14,525 nucleotides of DNA from Mariaggregatimicrobium sp964498785. Its GTDB lineage: Bacteria; Zhuqueibacterota; Zhuqueibacteria; Thermofontimicrobiales; Thiofontviventaceae. Position 1 is the stretch's first letter; each line of letters starts with the position of its first letter. Made by a program: the position numbers and the translations under genes. The DNA lies in the NCBI GenBank assembly GCA_964498785.1, contig CAZCJL010000153.1, positions 1 to 14,525 of the forward strand, given 5' to 3'. Below, piece by piece: positions 7,290-14,400 of the stretch. The notes below the pieces were generated by a model, which was given only the letters and a program-made list of their open reading frames with translations, made no database searches and was not told the DNA's origin.

Positions 7290-7312
7290 GCCTGTTTTTA
7301 TTAATAAAAGGC
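7290..7312 (+). terminator. Weak hairpin after the metal-uptake operon
   Basis: GCCT and AGGC bracket an AT palindrome (TTTTATTAATAAAA), giving an imperfect stem with a bulge about 25 bases past the last permease stop. No T-run follows directly, so termination here is uncertain. Confidence 0.25.
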
Positions 7313-7348
7313 CGGTTTATGCATTCAACTTTTTAATTGAAAAAATAC

Positions 7349-7377
7349 TTGACTTTCATCTCAATAAATATTTATTT
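7349..7377 (+). promoter_or_regulatory. Sigma-70-like promoter of the hydrolase gene, with overlapping palindrome
   Basis: TTGACT (7349-7354) is followed after 17 bases by TTATTT (7372-7377), about 80 bases before the start codon. The same -35 hexamer occurs at 8612 and 9888. A perfect 14-base palindrome, AATAAATATTTATT (7363-7376), covers the spacer and -10 and could be a repressor site, though AT-only palindromes also arise by chance. Confidence 0.45.
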
Positions 7378-7455
7378 TCAATAATCAGTCAGCATCTGCT
7401 TTTACTAATTATCCATTCCATCGATAAAATTCATTCAATAAGCCGGAGAAAAAAG

Positions 7456-8538
7456 ATGAGATTACAAAATTTTGTTATTATTATTATCGCACTACTGACC
7501 TTGTCATGCCAGCAATTCTTTCCAAATAATTCATCTGAAAATTCCGATCTTATCTCTGAACTGGAATCATTGCACCTGGACAAATACCTCGGGATTCAAC
7601 CCAAAAGTCACAACCCAAATCCTGTTGACCCTGAATGGGAAATTTACCAATATGACACCAGTGATTGTCGGTGTATTCTGGGAACGAAATTTTACATAGC
7701 AGCGCGCGGTGGCTCTGTGCCTTCTGTTGTTTTCCGGATGGCCGGCGGTGGCGCTTGCTGGCCAGGGCAAGATGCATGTACAAAAGATGTAAATCCGCAT
7801 CGTAATCTTTCGACAGGTCTGGCATCAAAAAGTGCGGAAAACCCGGTAGGGGACTGGAACTTTATTTTTATTCCCTATTGCGATGGCAGCGTTCATATTG
7901 GCGACAATAATGCTGATTACGACGGCGACGGTAACACAGACCACTGGCACTGGGGCTTGAAAACCACTTCTGCTGCCGTAACACTCATGAAAACTGTCTT
8001 TCCCAATCCTGATAAAATTCTGGTAACAGGATGTAGTGCAGGCGGATATGGAACAATTATAGCAATCGCTGTCATTCGAATGCAATTCCCGGATGCCAAA
8101 ATATACGTCTTTAATGAAAGCGGACCCGGCCTGTTAAATCCCGACGATCTCGCAACTCGGGATTTAATTCTGGAAACATGGAACTTGGTACCTTATCTTC
8201 CACAAGAGTGCAGGCTTTGTAAATCTCAGCTCATCTGGTTTTATGATTGGATGCTGCACCGGGATAGTAACCTTAAAATTGGATTATTTTCTTCTTATCA
8301 GGATGAAGTTATTGGAGAATCGTATCTTGGGATGTCACCAGAAAAATTTGAATCGTTACTCGTAACTACGAGCGAATCAATCCACCTTAGACATCCGGAT
8401 ACATTCAAACGATTCTTTATTAATGGCGCGGAACACTGCGTGTCCAATTATTATTACGACGTTAACGGGATCAGTATTATCGATTGGGTTAATTATCTTG
8501 TAAATGACCATGAAAATTGGACTGAATTATTGGAATAA
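7456..8538 (+). CDS. Pectin acetylesterase/Notum-family hydrolase, lipoprotein
   Basis: A secreted carboxylesterase-type alpha/beta hydrolase of 360 residues. The start has GGAG 7 bases before it. The signal ends in a lipobox (LTLSC, cysteine 18). Family signatures are in order: MAGGGACW (95-102), the oxyanion-side strand; DWNFIFIPYCDGSVHIGD (133-150); VTGCSAGGYGT (190-200), with nucleophile S194; SSYQDEV, with D283 as likely acid; NGAEHCV, with H327 as likely base. Paired cysteines suit a periplasmic or surface location. An unusual insert at 154-162 has the DxDxDG calcium-loop pattern (DYDGDGNTD). The family removes acyl groups from polysaccharides or proteins; the substrate here is unknown. 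It has its own promoter and is probably independent of the metal operon. Confidence 0.87.
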   Translation: MRLQNFVIIIIALLTLSCQQFFPNNSSENSDLISELESLHLDKYLGIQPKSHNPNPVDPEWEIYQYDTSDCRCILGTKFYIAARGGSVPSVVFRMAGGGACWPGQDACTKDVNPHRNLSTGLASKSAENPVGDWNFIFIPYCDGSVHIGDNNADYDGDGNTDHWHWGLKTTSAAVTLMKTVFPNPDKILVTGCSAGGYGTIIAIAVIRMQFPDAKIYVFNESGPGLLNPDDLATRDLILETWNLVPYLPQECRLCKSQLIWFYDWMLHRDSNLKIGLFSSYQDEVIGESYLGMSPEKFESLLVTTSESIHLRHPDTFKRFFINGAEHCVSNYYYDVNGISIIDWVNYLVNDHENWTELLE

Positions 8539-8611
8539 CAATAATTGCTCAATTCGGAACTTAAGTATACTTTTTCATGACTGATTTTAACCTTCTGTTG
8601 ATAAATTTTAC

Positions 8612-8640
8612 TTGACTTTTTGTTGTTAATTTATTATATT
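8612..8640 (+). promoter_or_regulatory. Strong sigma-70-like promoter with no assigned gene
   Basis: TTGACT (8612-8617), a 17-base spacer and TATATT (8635-8640). It is the best-formed promoter in the window, yet the next real gene starts about 420 bases downstream, beyond a hairpin and a MITE-like element. Confidence 0.55.
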
Positions 8641-8842
8641 TTTGATATATCGTTAATTATTGCGAACACCATTTCCATCTATTATCATCAATAGCAGATT
8701 CGATGTATAATTAAATCTTCCGATCTATGCTGGCTCTGATATTCATTATAGGAAATAAATGCAGAAATTTGAAACGCAAATCCCAATGATTCTCATATCC
8801 CCGGCTAACGAGTGTAAATCGGGGGCCTTCATCTTTGTCCTT

Positions 8843-8945
8843 CTGTATTAAAGGCTGTCTTAAAATTTGATTATTCACCCATCTTTGGGGTATACTCGCA
8901 AGGCGTGATATTCATGACATCATTTTGAGACAGCCTCTGTTTTAA
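8843..8945. mobile_element. MITE-like element with 9-base target duplication (element A)
   Basis: The element spans 8852-8936 (85 bases). Its ends are inverted repeats: AGGCTGTCTTAAAAT at the left and ATTTTGAGACAGCCT at the right, 14 of 15 matching. Directly outside are CTGTATTAA (8843-8851) and CTGTTTTAA (8937-8945), an 8-of-9 direct repeat that looks like a target site duplication. The inside has no coding capacity. It shares its AGGCTGTC end with the element at 10756-10876. Confidence 0.7.
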
Positions 8946-9059
8946 ACGGCATACATTTAAATCCATAATATTAACAAATTAAACCTTGTCCTGTATTTAT
9001 TTTTTAAGTATCTTTCTGTCTATATCTTCTTTTCCTGAATTACGACGAAGACAAAACAG

Positions 9060-9695
9060 ATGGAGCAAAAAAAATTTATGAATATTGACATGCATACGCA
9101 CACGAGTCGCTATTCTATTTGTAGTGAATTGAATCCGGGAGAACTTGTCGATCGTTTCAACGAAACAAATCTTGATGGGATTGTTATTACAGAACATAAT
9201 ATAACATGGCCCGCTCACGAGCGCCGACAATTACGCGCAATCGCCGATGGGATTCTGATTTTATGGGGAATTGAAATGACCGCGGAAAGCGGAATGCATT
9301 ATCTTTCATATTTTGATCCAGCCGGTATTGAACCGGTACTTTATGAAAATATGAATGATTACGAATTGATCGCCGAAGTACATCGAATCGGCGGCGTGGT
9401 GATTCCGGCTCATATTTTCCGCTATGGCCGTAAGATTAAATTGGGAGAACTGGACAATTTAAATGTATACGGCCTGGAAGTGAAAAGCCTCAATATCACG
9501 CAAGAGGAAATGCGCCGTTCAATTACCTACGCAAACAAATTGAACCTAAGCCAAATCGCCGGCAGCGACAGTCATTCTATTGAAGACGTGGGATCATATT
9601 ATACCCAATTCAATTATGATATTCAAAATGAAAAGGATTTGGTTTATGCACTAAAAAACAATTTATGTATTCCATATATCGGCACAACAATGTAA
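9060..9695 (+). CDS. PHP-domain metal-dependent phosphoesterase
   Basis: A 211-residue single-domain PHP protein. The metal-site residues are in the family order: H12 and H14 in DMHTHT, E45-H46 in VITEHN, E72 in GIEMT, H80 in GMHYL, H118 in PAHIF, and D170 and H172 in GSDSH. The set looks complete, so the protein is probably active on a phosphoester. Stand-alone PHP proteins include histidinol-phosphatase-like and RNase AM/YciV-like enzymes. This one is short, and its substrate cannot be told. No histidine-biosynthesis genes are nearby. The start at 9060 has no clear ribosome site; ATG 9078 is an alternative. The gene is isolated, with long non-coding gaps on both sides. Confidence 0.88.
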   Translation: MEQKKFMNIDMHTHTSRYSICSELNPGELVDRFNETNLDGIVITEHNITWPAHERRQLRAIADGILILWGIEMTAESGMHYLSYFDPAGIEPVLYENMNDYELIAEVHRIGGVVIPAHIFRYGRKIKLGELDNLNVYGLEVKSLNITQEEMRRSITYANKLNLSQIAGSDSHSIEDVGSYYTQFNYDIQNEKDLVYALKNNLCIPYIGTTM

Positions 9696-9968
9696 TATTT
9701 TGCCCTGCATTCAAGATCGGGTACGTCCGTCTACCACAATGATGAACAATCCAAAAGAAATCATGCAAATCTTTATAATATTTTCATATACATTTACTTA
9801 TATACTTAGTTAGTTATATACTATTAATATTATAAAATACTATAAATTCATATATTCTATTATTGCAAAATAATAATAATTTAACACTTGACTTCAATAT
9901 AAAAACTATTATATTTTATATCATAAATCGTTTATTGCTTTAATTAAATATAAGATGGGGAGACAACT
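9696..9968. other. Very AT-rich gap upstream of the V4R gene
   Basis: No gene seen. From about 9760 to 9950 the sequence is almost entirely A and T, which fits an UP-element-like or bent-DNA region ahead of the promoter at 9888-9915. Confidence 0.4.
9888..9915 (+). promoter_or_regulatory. Sigma-70-like promoter of the V4R-domain gene
   Basis: TTGACT (9888-9893), a 16-base spacer and TATATT (9910-9915), preceded by a long AT-rich tract. It lies about 50 bases before the start codon. The hexamers are the same as at 8612-8640. Confidence 0.55.
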
Positions 9969-10622
9969 ATGGAAGTTGAACAACAAAATTCAGCAGCAGA
10001 TGTCCAACAAGCAATTTTTAAAAAAGTGGATGAAATGTACAAAGAGTATTTTTCGCATATTGAGAAAAATAGTGTAAAAGGAAATATATTGGTGAGCGGC
10101 GAGAGATATGTTATGTATCGGGCGCAATCCATGTCTATATTCCTGAGAAATGAACTTAAAAAAATTCTGGGGACCGGCGTTCACCAGGCAGTTTATCGTT
10201 TTGGCAGAGCTTGTGGCGGTGCAGATGCCAAATTTTTTATTGATAAATTCAAAATTACTGAGCCATTCGAAAAAGTTATGACCGGCCCTGTTTATTTTGC
10301 ACACGGTGGTTACGCCACGGTTGAATTTCTTCCGGAAAGCACTCCGACATTAGATGAAAACTGCCTGTTGGTTTATAAACATCCCAATTCGTATGAAGCA
10401 GAAGCTTATATCAATGCAAAAACCAAAACAGACGGACCGATTTGCCATTTGAATGCCGGGTACTCTTCTGGCTGGGCTACTGAAGCATTAGGAATCCGCC
10501 TGGAGGCCAAAGAAATCAGTTGTCGGGCGCATGGCGATGAATTTTGCACATTTGTGATGGCGTCGCCACGTTCTCTAAATGATCAAATTGAAAAGATCAA
10601 GAAAATATACAATATTACTTGA
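9969..10622 (+). CDS. Stand-alone V4R (4-vinyl reductase) domain protein
   Basis: A 217-residue soluble protein. The C-terminal half is a V4R domain: EAEAYINAK, then GPICHLNAGYSSGW (157-169, with C159), then ALGIRLEAKEISCRAHGDEFCTF (C185, H188, C193). These cysteines are the family's usual metal-binding set. The N-terminal part (about 40-110) resembles the region that precedes V4R in XylR_N-type sensory modules. V4R domains bind small hydrophobic ligands or act in tetrapyrrole chemistry; here no output domain (DNA-binding, ATPase or kinase) is attached. GGGGAG sits 7 bases before the ATG, and the gene has its own promoter. A ligand-binding adaptor role is inference. Confidence 0.85.
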   Translation: MEVEQQNSAADVQQAIFKKVDEMYKEYFSHIEKNSVKGNILVSGERYVMYRAQSMSIFLRNELKKILGTGVHQAVYRFGRACGGADAKFFIDKFKITEPFEKVMTGPVYFAHGGYATVEFLPESTPTLDENCLLVYKHPNSYEAEAYINAKTKTDGPICHLNAGYSSGWATEALGIRLEAKEISCRAHGDEFCTFVMASPRSLNDQIEKIKKIYNIT

Positions 10623-11139
10623 ATTTCTAAATTGTGAACATAAATATATGCCATTGGATGCCTTTTATCCCGCCTCAAAGAATTAACAGAACACCGCTTC
10701 TGTGAATTTCCGGAAAGGCTTTCAAGATAATGTTGTCGGGAGTGGAGTCCTTTACCAGGCTGTCCACGAACTAAAATTAATGTCATTCTGAGGATCCCGA
10801 ATTGCGGGAGACGAATCCGCATAGGCGGATTCAGATTGACAAAAGTCGCTCATTTTGACAGTTCTTAGACAGCCTGTTATTGGCTTTCTCACAAATCGAA
10901 AATTATCGTAAAACTTAAGAAAATGGATGCTTCCATTGAAAAGGTAACTGTCTATTGCGCTCCAACCATGAATTAAATAGTTAGTTACAATTGGATTTTT
11001 AATTGAATACATAATTTTAGGCTACATTTTATACCATTTTAAAAATCTCAATTCATTTTCACCGCAACTATTTCAACTTCAGAACGTATTGAACTATTGT
11101 ATTTTGAAAACGTAATCCTGGTTAAGGAGGAATAGTTCA
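10623..11139. other. 517-base intergenic stretch with a repeat element
   Basis: No convincing gene on either strand. It contains a small hairpin (ACAGAA 10686-10691 with TTCTGT 10698-10703) without a T-run after the V4R gene, and the inverted-repeat element at 10756-10876. The rest is AT-rich, leading to an excellent ribosome site (AAGGAGGAA) before the gene at 11140. Confidence 0.45.
10756..10876. mobile_element. MITE/REP-like nested inverted-repeat element (element B)
   Basis: The outer arms CAGGCTGTCCACGAACT (10756-10772) and AGTTCTTAGACAGCCTG (10860-10876) match at 15 of 17 positions. Inside, TGTCATTCTGA (10781-10791) pairs with TCAGATTGACA (10831-10841). Between these lie two hairpins: TCCCG/CGGGA near 10794-10809, and a perfect 8-base stem GAATCCGC/GCGGATTC (10813-10832). 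The TGTCATTCTGAGG motif is a widespread intergenic repeat word in bacteria (from memory). No clear target duplication is visible. Confidence 0.65.
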
Positions 11140-11931
11140 ATGACTAAAAATCGGATACTATCGTTGTCTCTCATTTTCTTAATTCTATCAACGTGCAGCT
11201 TAATAGGTTCCACATTTACAAAAGAATTTAGAAAAGCAGTTGACTTTCCCAGTGATGGAGATATTTTCGTAAAAAACCGTAATGGTAAAATTATTGTCAC
11301 TTCCTGGGAAAAAGAAAAAATTGAAGTATATGCCGAGGTTGAAATTAAAAACAGATCTCGGCGTGAGATTGAAGACATCTTAGAAAAAATCGATATATCT
11401 ATTAACAAAAAAGGAGATCGAGTGCACATCGAAACCGATTTGCCAGAAAAAAGCCAGAATAGTATTTGGAATTGGATTTTCGGGGCTAACAATCCAGTCG
11501 TCGTCAACTATATGATTAAAGTCCCACGAAAATCAAACCTAAATTTAAAATCTACGAACGGACGCATTGAAGTCGAAAATGTAATTGGCCGGACGAATTT
11601 GGCAACGACAAACGGCAGCATCGAAGCAGCACAAATGGGGGGAATACTTGACGCACATACCACCAACGGTTCTATCCGCACAACGATGATCGAATTCACA
11701 CGATCCGATTATATTGATATCAAAACAACAAATGGCAGTATTCGGTTGACCCTACCATCCAATATTAAAGCTGATGTAGATGCTTCAACAGTAAATGGCT
11801 CTATCAGTACAGATTTTCCGATGACAATCCAGGGTAAATTCATCGGTAAAAAATTGAACGGTGACATAAATGGTGGTGGCGGTAAAATTCATCTTAAAAC
11901 TATTAATGGCAGTATTAGTATTCACGATTAA
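11140..11931 (+). CDS. DUF4097-family secreted beta-repeat protein
   Basis: A 263-residue exported protein with a Sec signal peptide (about 1-24) and a ladder of N-G-x-I turns: NGKI 48, NGRI 140, NGSI 158, 176, 198 and 219, NGDI 240 and NGSI 257. From residue 140 on the spacing is 17-22 residues, as expected of a repeated beta-strand stack. This fits the DUF4097 'putative adhesin' family. Residues 60-115 form a more charged region between the first turn and the ladder. The family is common in FCB bacteria and Firmicutes, often beside envelope-stress regulators, and its molecular role is unsettled. AAGGAGGA precedes the start at good spacing. The gene ends just before a bidirectional terminator and appears monocistronic. 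Confidence 0.85.
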   Translation: MTKNRILSLSLIFLILSTCSLIGSTFTKEFRKAVDFPSDGDIFVKNRNGKIIVTSWEKEKIEVYAEVEIKNRSRREIEDILEKIDISINKKGDRVHIETDLPEKSQNSIWNWIFGANNPVVVNYMIKVPRKSNLNLKSTNGRIEVENVIGRTNLATTNGSIEAAQMGGILDAHTTNGSIRTTMIEFTRSDYIDIKTTNGSIRLTLPSNIKADVDASTVNGSISTDFPMTIQGKFIGKKLNGDINGGGGKIHLKTINGSISIHD

Positions 11932-11975
11932 GAATCCTTCTATCATTTTTTTCCCGCTTATTCTATAAATTGCTC

Positions 11976-12021
11976 AAAAAACAAAAACGGGTATCTCCAT
12001 ACAGGCGCTACCCGTTTTTTT
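11976..12021. terminator. Bidirectional terminator between convergent genes
   Basis: AAAAACGGGTA (11983-11993) pairs perfectly with TACCCGTTTTT (12009-12019). A T-run follows on the plus strand and an A-run precedes it (TTTTTGTTTTTT on the minus strand). It serves the DUF4097 gene on the plus strand and the tryptophanase gene on the minus strand, whose stop codon overlaps its edge. Confidence 0.88.
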
Positions 12022-13393
12022 AAATCTGTTCAAATCTGGCAGTAAAATGCCTTAACATCGGCGCTTCATAGGTAAACCGATATCCTCTTAACTTTTCACG
12101 CTTTTCGAATACTTCCGTAATCACCTCGAGCACATAATCAAAATGACTTTGAGTATAAACGCGTCTCGGAAATGCTAAACGCACTAATTCAAGTGGCGGC
12201 GCGACATGCTCGCCGGTATCCGGATCAATTTTACCAAACATAATACTACCGATTTCGCACGTACGGATTCCGCCCTCAAGATATAATTCGCACGCGATGG
12301 CCTGTCCCGGAAAGTGATGTTCCGGAATATGTGGAGCAAACGCCTTCGCATCCAGATAAATTGCATGGCCTCCCGGGGGTTTTAAATAGGGCACTCCGAT
12401 TTGATCCAATTTTTCCCCCATATATTCCACTGTACGAATGCGGTAAGCGAGATAATCCTCCTGTAACACTTCTTCCAGACCGCGGGCAATGGCCTCAAGA
12501 TCTCTTCCTGCCAGTCCTCCATAAGTTGGAAAGCCCTCTGTAACAATGAGCACATTCCGTGCTTTCATCGCCAAATCATCATCGTTCATCGCCAGAAATC
12601 CGCCAATATTAACTAATGCGTCTTTTTTCGCACTCATTGTGCAACCATCGGCATAAGAAAACATTTCCCGGGAAATTTGCAGACATGATTTTTCAGTGTA
12701 TCCCGGCTCGCGCTTTTTAATGAAATATGCATTTTCTGCAAAGCGACACGCGTCTAAAAACAGCGGAATATCATACACGGATAATAATTCTTTGGTTTCC
12801 CGAATATTCTTCATGGAAACAGGCTGTCCTCCGCCGGAATTATTTGTCACCGTTAACATGCAAACAGGAATCCGTTCCGGGCCAACTTTTTCAATAAAAG
12901 CATGCAAACGTCTGAGGTCGATGTTTCCTTTAAACGGATGCAAACTTTGCGTATTTTTTCCTTCAGGGATAACAAGATCAATCGCAATACCGCCGCTATG
13001 CTCAATATTCGCCCGGGTGGTATCAAAATGGGTGTTCGACGGAATGTACGTTCCGGCTTTGGAAAGTAAGCTGAACAAAATACGCTCTGCTGCCCGCCCT
13101 TGATGCGTGGGGATAATATGTTGATATCCGGTGACCTCATTAACTTCATCATAAAACCGTTGAAAACTTCGGCCTCCGGCGTAGGATTCATCACCGCGCA
13201 TGATACCTGCCCATTGTTCGTCGCTCATTGCGGCCGTTCCGCTATCGGTCAGCAAATCGATTATAATGTTATCCGAGATCACCATAAACAGGTTGTATCC
13301 GGCCTTTTTTAAAATATCCTCCCGCTGCTGCCGTGTGGTCATTTTAATAGGCTCGACAACCTTAATTTTAAATGGCTCAATAATTGTCTTCAT
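12020..13393 (-). CDS. tnaA: Tryptophanase (PLP-dependent tryptophan indole-lyase)
   Basis: Splits tryptophan into indole, pyruvate and ammonia. The whole length fits the beta-eliminating lyase family, which also includes tyrosine phenol-lyase. The PLP lysine is K259 in MSAKKDAL (numbering from the ATG at 13399). Residues that separate the two enzymes favour tryptophanase: D126 in HFDTTR (Thr in tyrosine phenol-lyase), I383 in CEIGS (Arg in tyrosine phenol-lyase) and H451 in LRHFTA (Phe in tyrosine phenol-lyase). Much of the rest, such as AMSDEQWAG and EMFSYADGCTMS, recalls tyrosine phenol-lyase. I chose the ATG at 13393 because AAGGG lies 6 bases before it; the ATG at 13399 touches that site. 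No TnaC-like leader peptide or amino-acid permease is next to it. It lies downstream of a dehydrogenase remnant and the NHL gene on the same strand. Confidence 0.93.
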   Translation of the reverse strand: MKTIIEPFKIKVVEPIKMTTRQQREDILKKAGYNLFMVISDNIIIDLLTDSGTAAMSDEQWAGIMRGDESYAGGRSFQRFYDEVNEVTGYQHIIPTHQGRAAERILFSLLSKAGTYIPSNTHFDTTRANIEHSGGIAIDLVIPEGKNTQSLHPFKGNIDLRRLHAFIEKVGPERIPVCMLTVTNNSGGGQPVSMKNIRETKELLSVYDIPLFLDACRFAENAYFIKKREPGYTEKSCLQISREMFSYADGCTMSAKKDALVNIGGFLAMNDDDLAMKARNVLIVTEGFPTYGGLAGRDLEAIARGLEEVLQEDYLAYRIRTVEYMGEKLDQIGVPYLKPPGGHAIYLDAKAFAPHIPEHHFPGQAIACELYLEGGIRTCEIGSIMFGKIDPDTGEHVAPPLELVRLAFPRRVYTQSHFDYVLEVITEVFEKREKLRGYRFTYEAPMLRHFTARFEQI

Positions 13394-13422
13394 ACACATC
13401 CCTTCCCTGCTATCTTTAAAAG

Positions 13423-13521
13423 TTAAATCGTACTCGAAATAAATCCACTATCGTCAGGAATCGTCTCGCCGGTTATATAAATAACCCCCGCTCGATCTGT
13501 GGCCAGAAATGCTCCAGTTCT
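13423..13521 (-). pseudogene. C-terminal remnant of a short-chain dehydrogenase/reductase
   Basis: Thirty-two codons, read on the minus strand between the NHL gene and tnaA, contain FLATDRAG, YITGETIP and SGFISS before a TAA stop. This is the usual end of an SDR (FabG-like) enzyme: 'FLaSDdA.YITGq.i.vDGG'. The rest of the gene (normally about 250 residues, including the Rossmann and YxxxK parts) is absent; the frame closes just upstream in another frame of the NHL gene's last codons. It is too short to work and is probably what remains after a deletion or replacement upstream. The GGTTAT-N4-ATAACC dyad (13471-13486) lies inside it. Confidence 0.65.
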
Positions 13522-14393
13522 TACCTTTTATCTTTATATTGCTTAATTTCAGAAACATAGATAATATTTTTGTCAATCACAAATATTTTATTCGCAGCAA
13601 CTGCAACATCCATTGGCCGAGACATCTTACCTTGCCGCTGATCAATTTTATCTGTCCGAAATAATAATGCCCCGGTAGTCGAGAAAGCAAATATTTCTCT
13701 GTTAGCAACGTCAGCGATCCATAAGCGATTGTCAAAATCCACGAAAATTCCGGTCGGCTCATTTAAAACACCAGTCCCAATTTCGGTTAAGAAATTTCCG
13801 AAATAATCAAACACAACGATTCGTTTTCCGGCTCTATCAGAAACATAAATTCGTTCATCTCTGCCTATATCTATTTGAATTGGCTCATCAAGCTTCCCGC
13901 GGCCATCGGCAAAATTTCCAAAGCTCAATTCCGGTTCACCAAAGGAATTAATTCTCAACAATCGACAATTTTCACCATCGATTAATGTTAATTCGCCATG
14001 AATCGAAATACAAATGCTGCGGGGATATCCAAATTGCAGATCTTCACTTTTTGTTTTATCAGACATTAATGTTGAAATATAGTTCAGATCTTTATCATAA
14101 CGTTCAAGGCGATGATTATTGTAATCTGCCACAAAAATATCCAATACCGATTTCGCACAAACATCCATCGGCATATCGAATTGCTGATTTTCCCAACCAA
14201 AGCCGCCAATGGATTCTAAAAATTTACCATTTCCATTAAATTTTAAAATTCGATTATTACCAGTATCGGCAATAAAAATATTGCCCTGAAAATCAGAGGA
14301 TATGGCACTCGGTTCGGCGAGAGGCATATTTTCAATCTTTTCCGACCCGAAAGAAAATAGAAATACCAAAGTAATTGCGCTAATTATATTCAT
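13521..14393 (-). CDS. Exported six-bladed NHL-repeat beta-propeller protein
   Basis: About 290 residues from the ATG at 14393. An upstream TTG at 14429 would extend the frame by 12 codons, but that TTG is the start of a TTGACA -35 box, so the shorter form is preferred. A signal peptide (MNIISAITLVFLFSFGS) is followed by six NHL-type blades with the core 'hhhaD..n.Rhh.f': IFIADTGNNRILKF, IFVADYNNHRLERY, LTLIDGENCRLLRI, IYVSDRAGKRIVVF, LWIADVANREIFAF and IFVIDKNIIYVSEI. Six blades make a complete propeller. The cysteine and second aspartate content vary. Such periplasmic propellers usually act as binding scaffolds; no catalytic residues stand out. No ribosome site is visible, consistent with a leaderless message. 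The stop at 13521 directly adjoins the dehydrogenase remnant. Confidence 0.86.
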   Translation of the reverse strand: MNIISAITLVFLFSFGSEKIENMPLAEPSAISSDFQGNIFIADTGNNRILKFNGNGKFLESIGGFGWENQQFDMPMDVCAKSVLDIFVADYNNHRLERYDKDLNYISTLMSDKTKSEDLQFGYPRSICISIHGELTLIDGENCRLLRINSFGEPELSFGNFADGRGKLDEPIQIDIGRDERIYVSDRAGKRIVVFDYFGNFLTEIGTGVLNEPTGIFVDFDNRLWIADVANREIFAFSTTGALLFRTDKIDQRQGKMSRPMDVAVAANKIFVIDKNIIYVSEIKQYKDKR

Positions 14394-14400
14394 AATAATA

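Larger units (their letters stand above)
8539..9059. other. 521-base intergenic stretch with promoter, hairpin and MITE-like insert
   Basis: No convincing gene. It holds a sigma-70-like promoter (8612-8640), a GC hairpin (CCCCG 8799-8803 with CGGGG 8820-8824) and a MITE-like element with flanking duplication (8843-8945). A 30-codon frame at 8759-8851 starts after AGGAA and ends inside the left flanking duplication. It has no recognisable similarity and may be chance. Confidence 0.5.

Noticed and set aside
9740..9814. 24-codon frame starting ATGATGAAC after the PHP gene
   Set aside because: No ribosome site, and it runs into an AT-rich tract that would give hydrophobic residues by composition alone.
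11094..11507. 137-codon minus-strand frame opposite the DUF4097 gene
   Set aside because: Antisense shadow of a gene with an excellent ribosome site and clear NGxI repeats.
12696..13103. 135-codon plus-strand frame opposite tnaA
   Set aside because: Antisense to a fully conserved tryptophanase; the product resembles nothing.
12020..13393. Tyrosine phenol-lyase as the identity of the lyase
   Set aside because: The phenol-binding arginine and threonine are replaced by Ile and Asp, and the tryptophanase histidine is present (LRHFTA).
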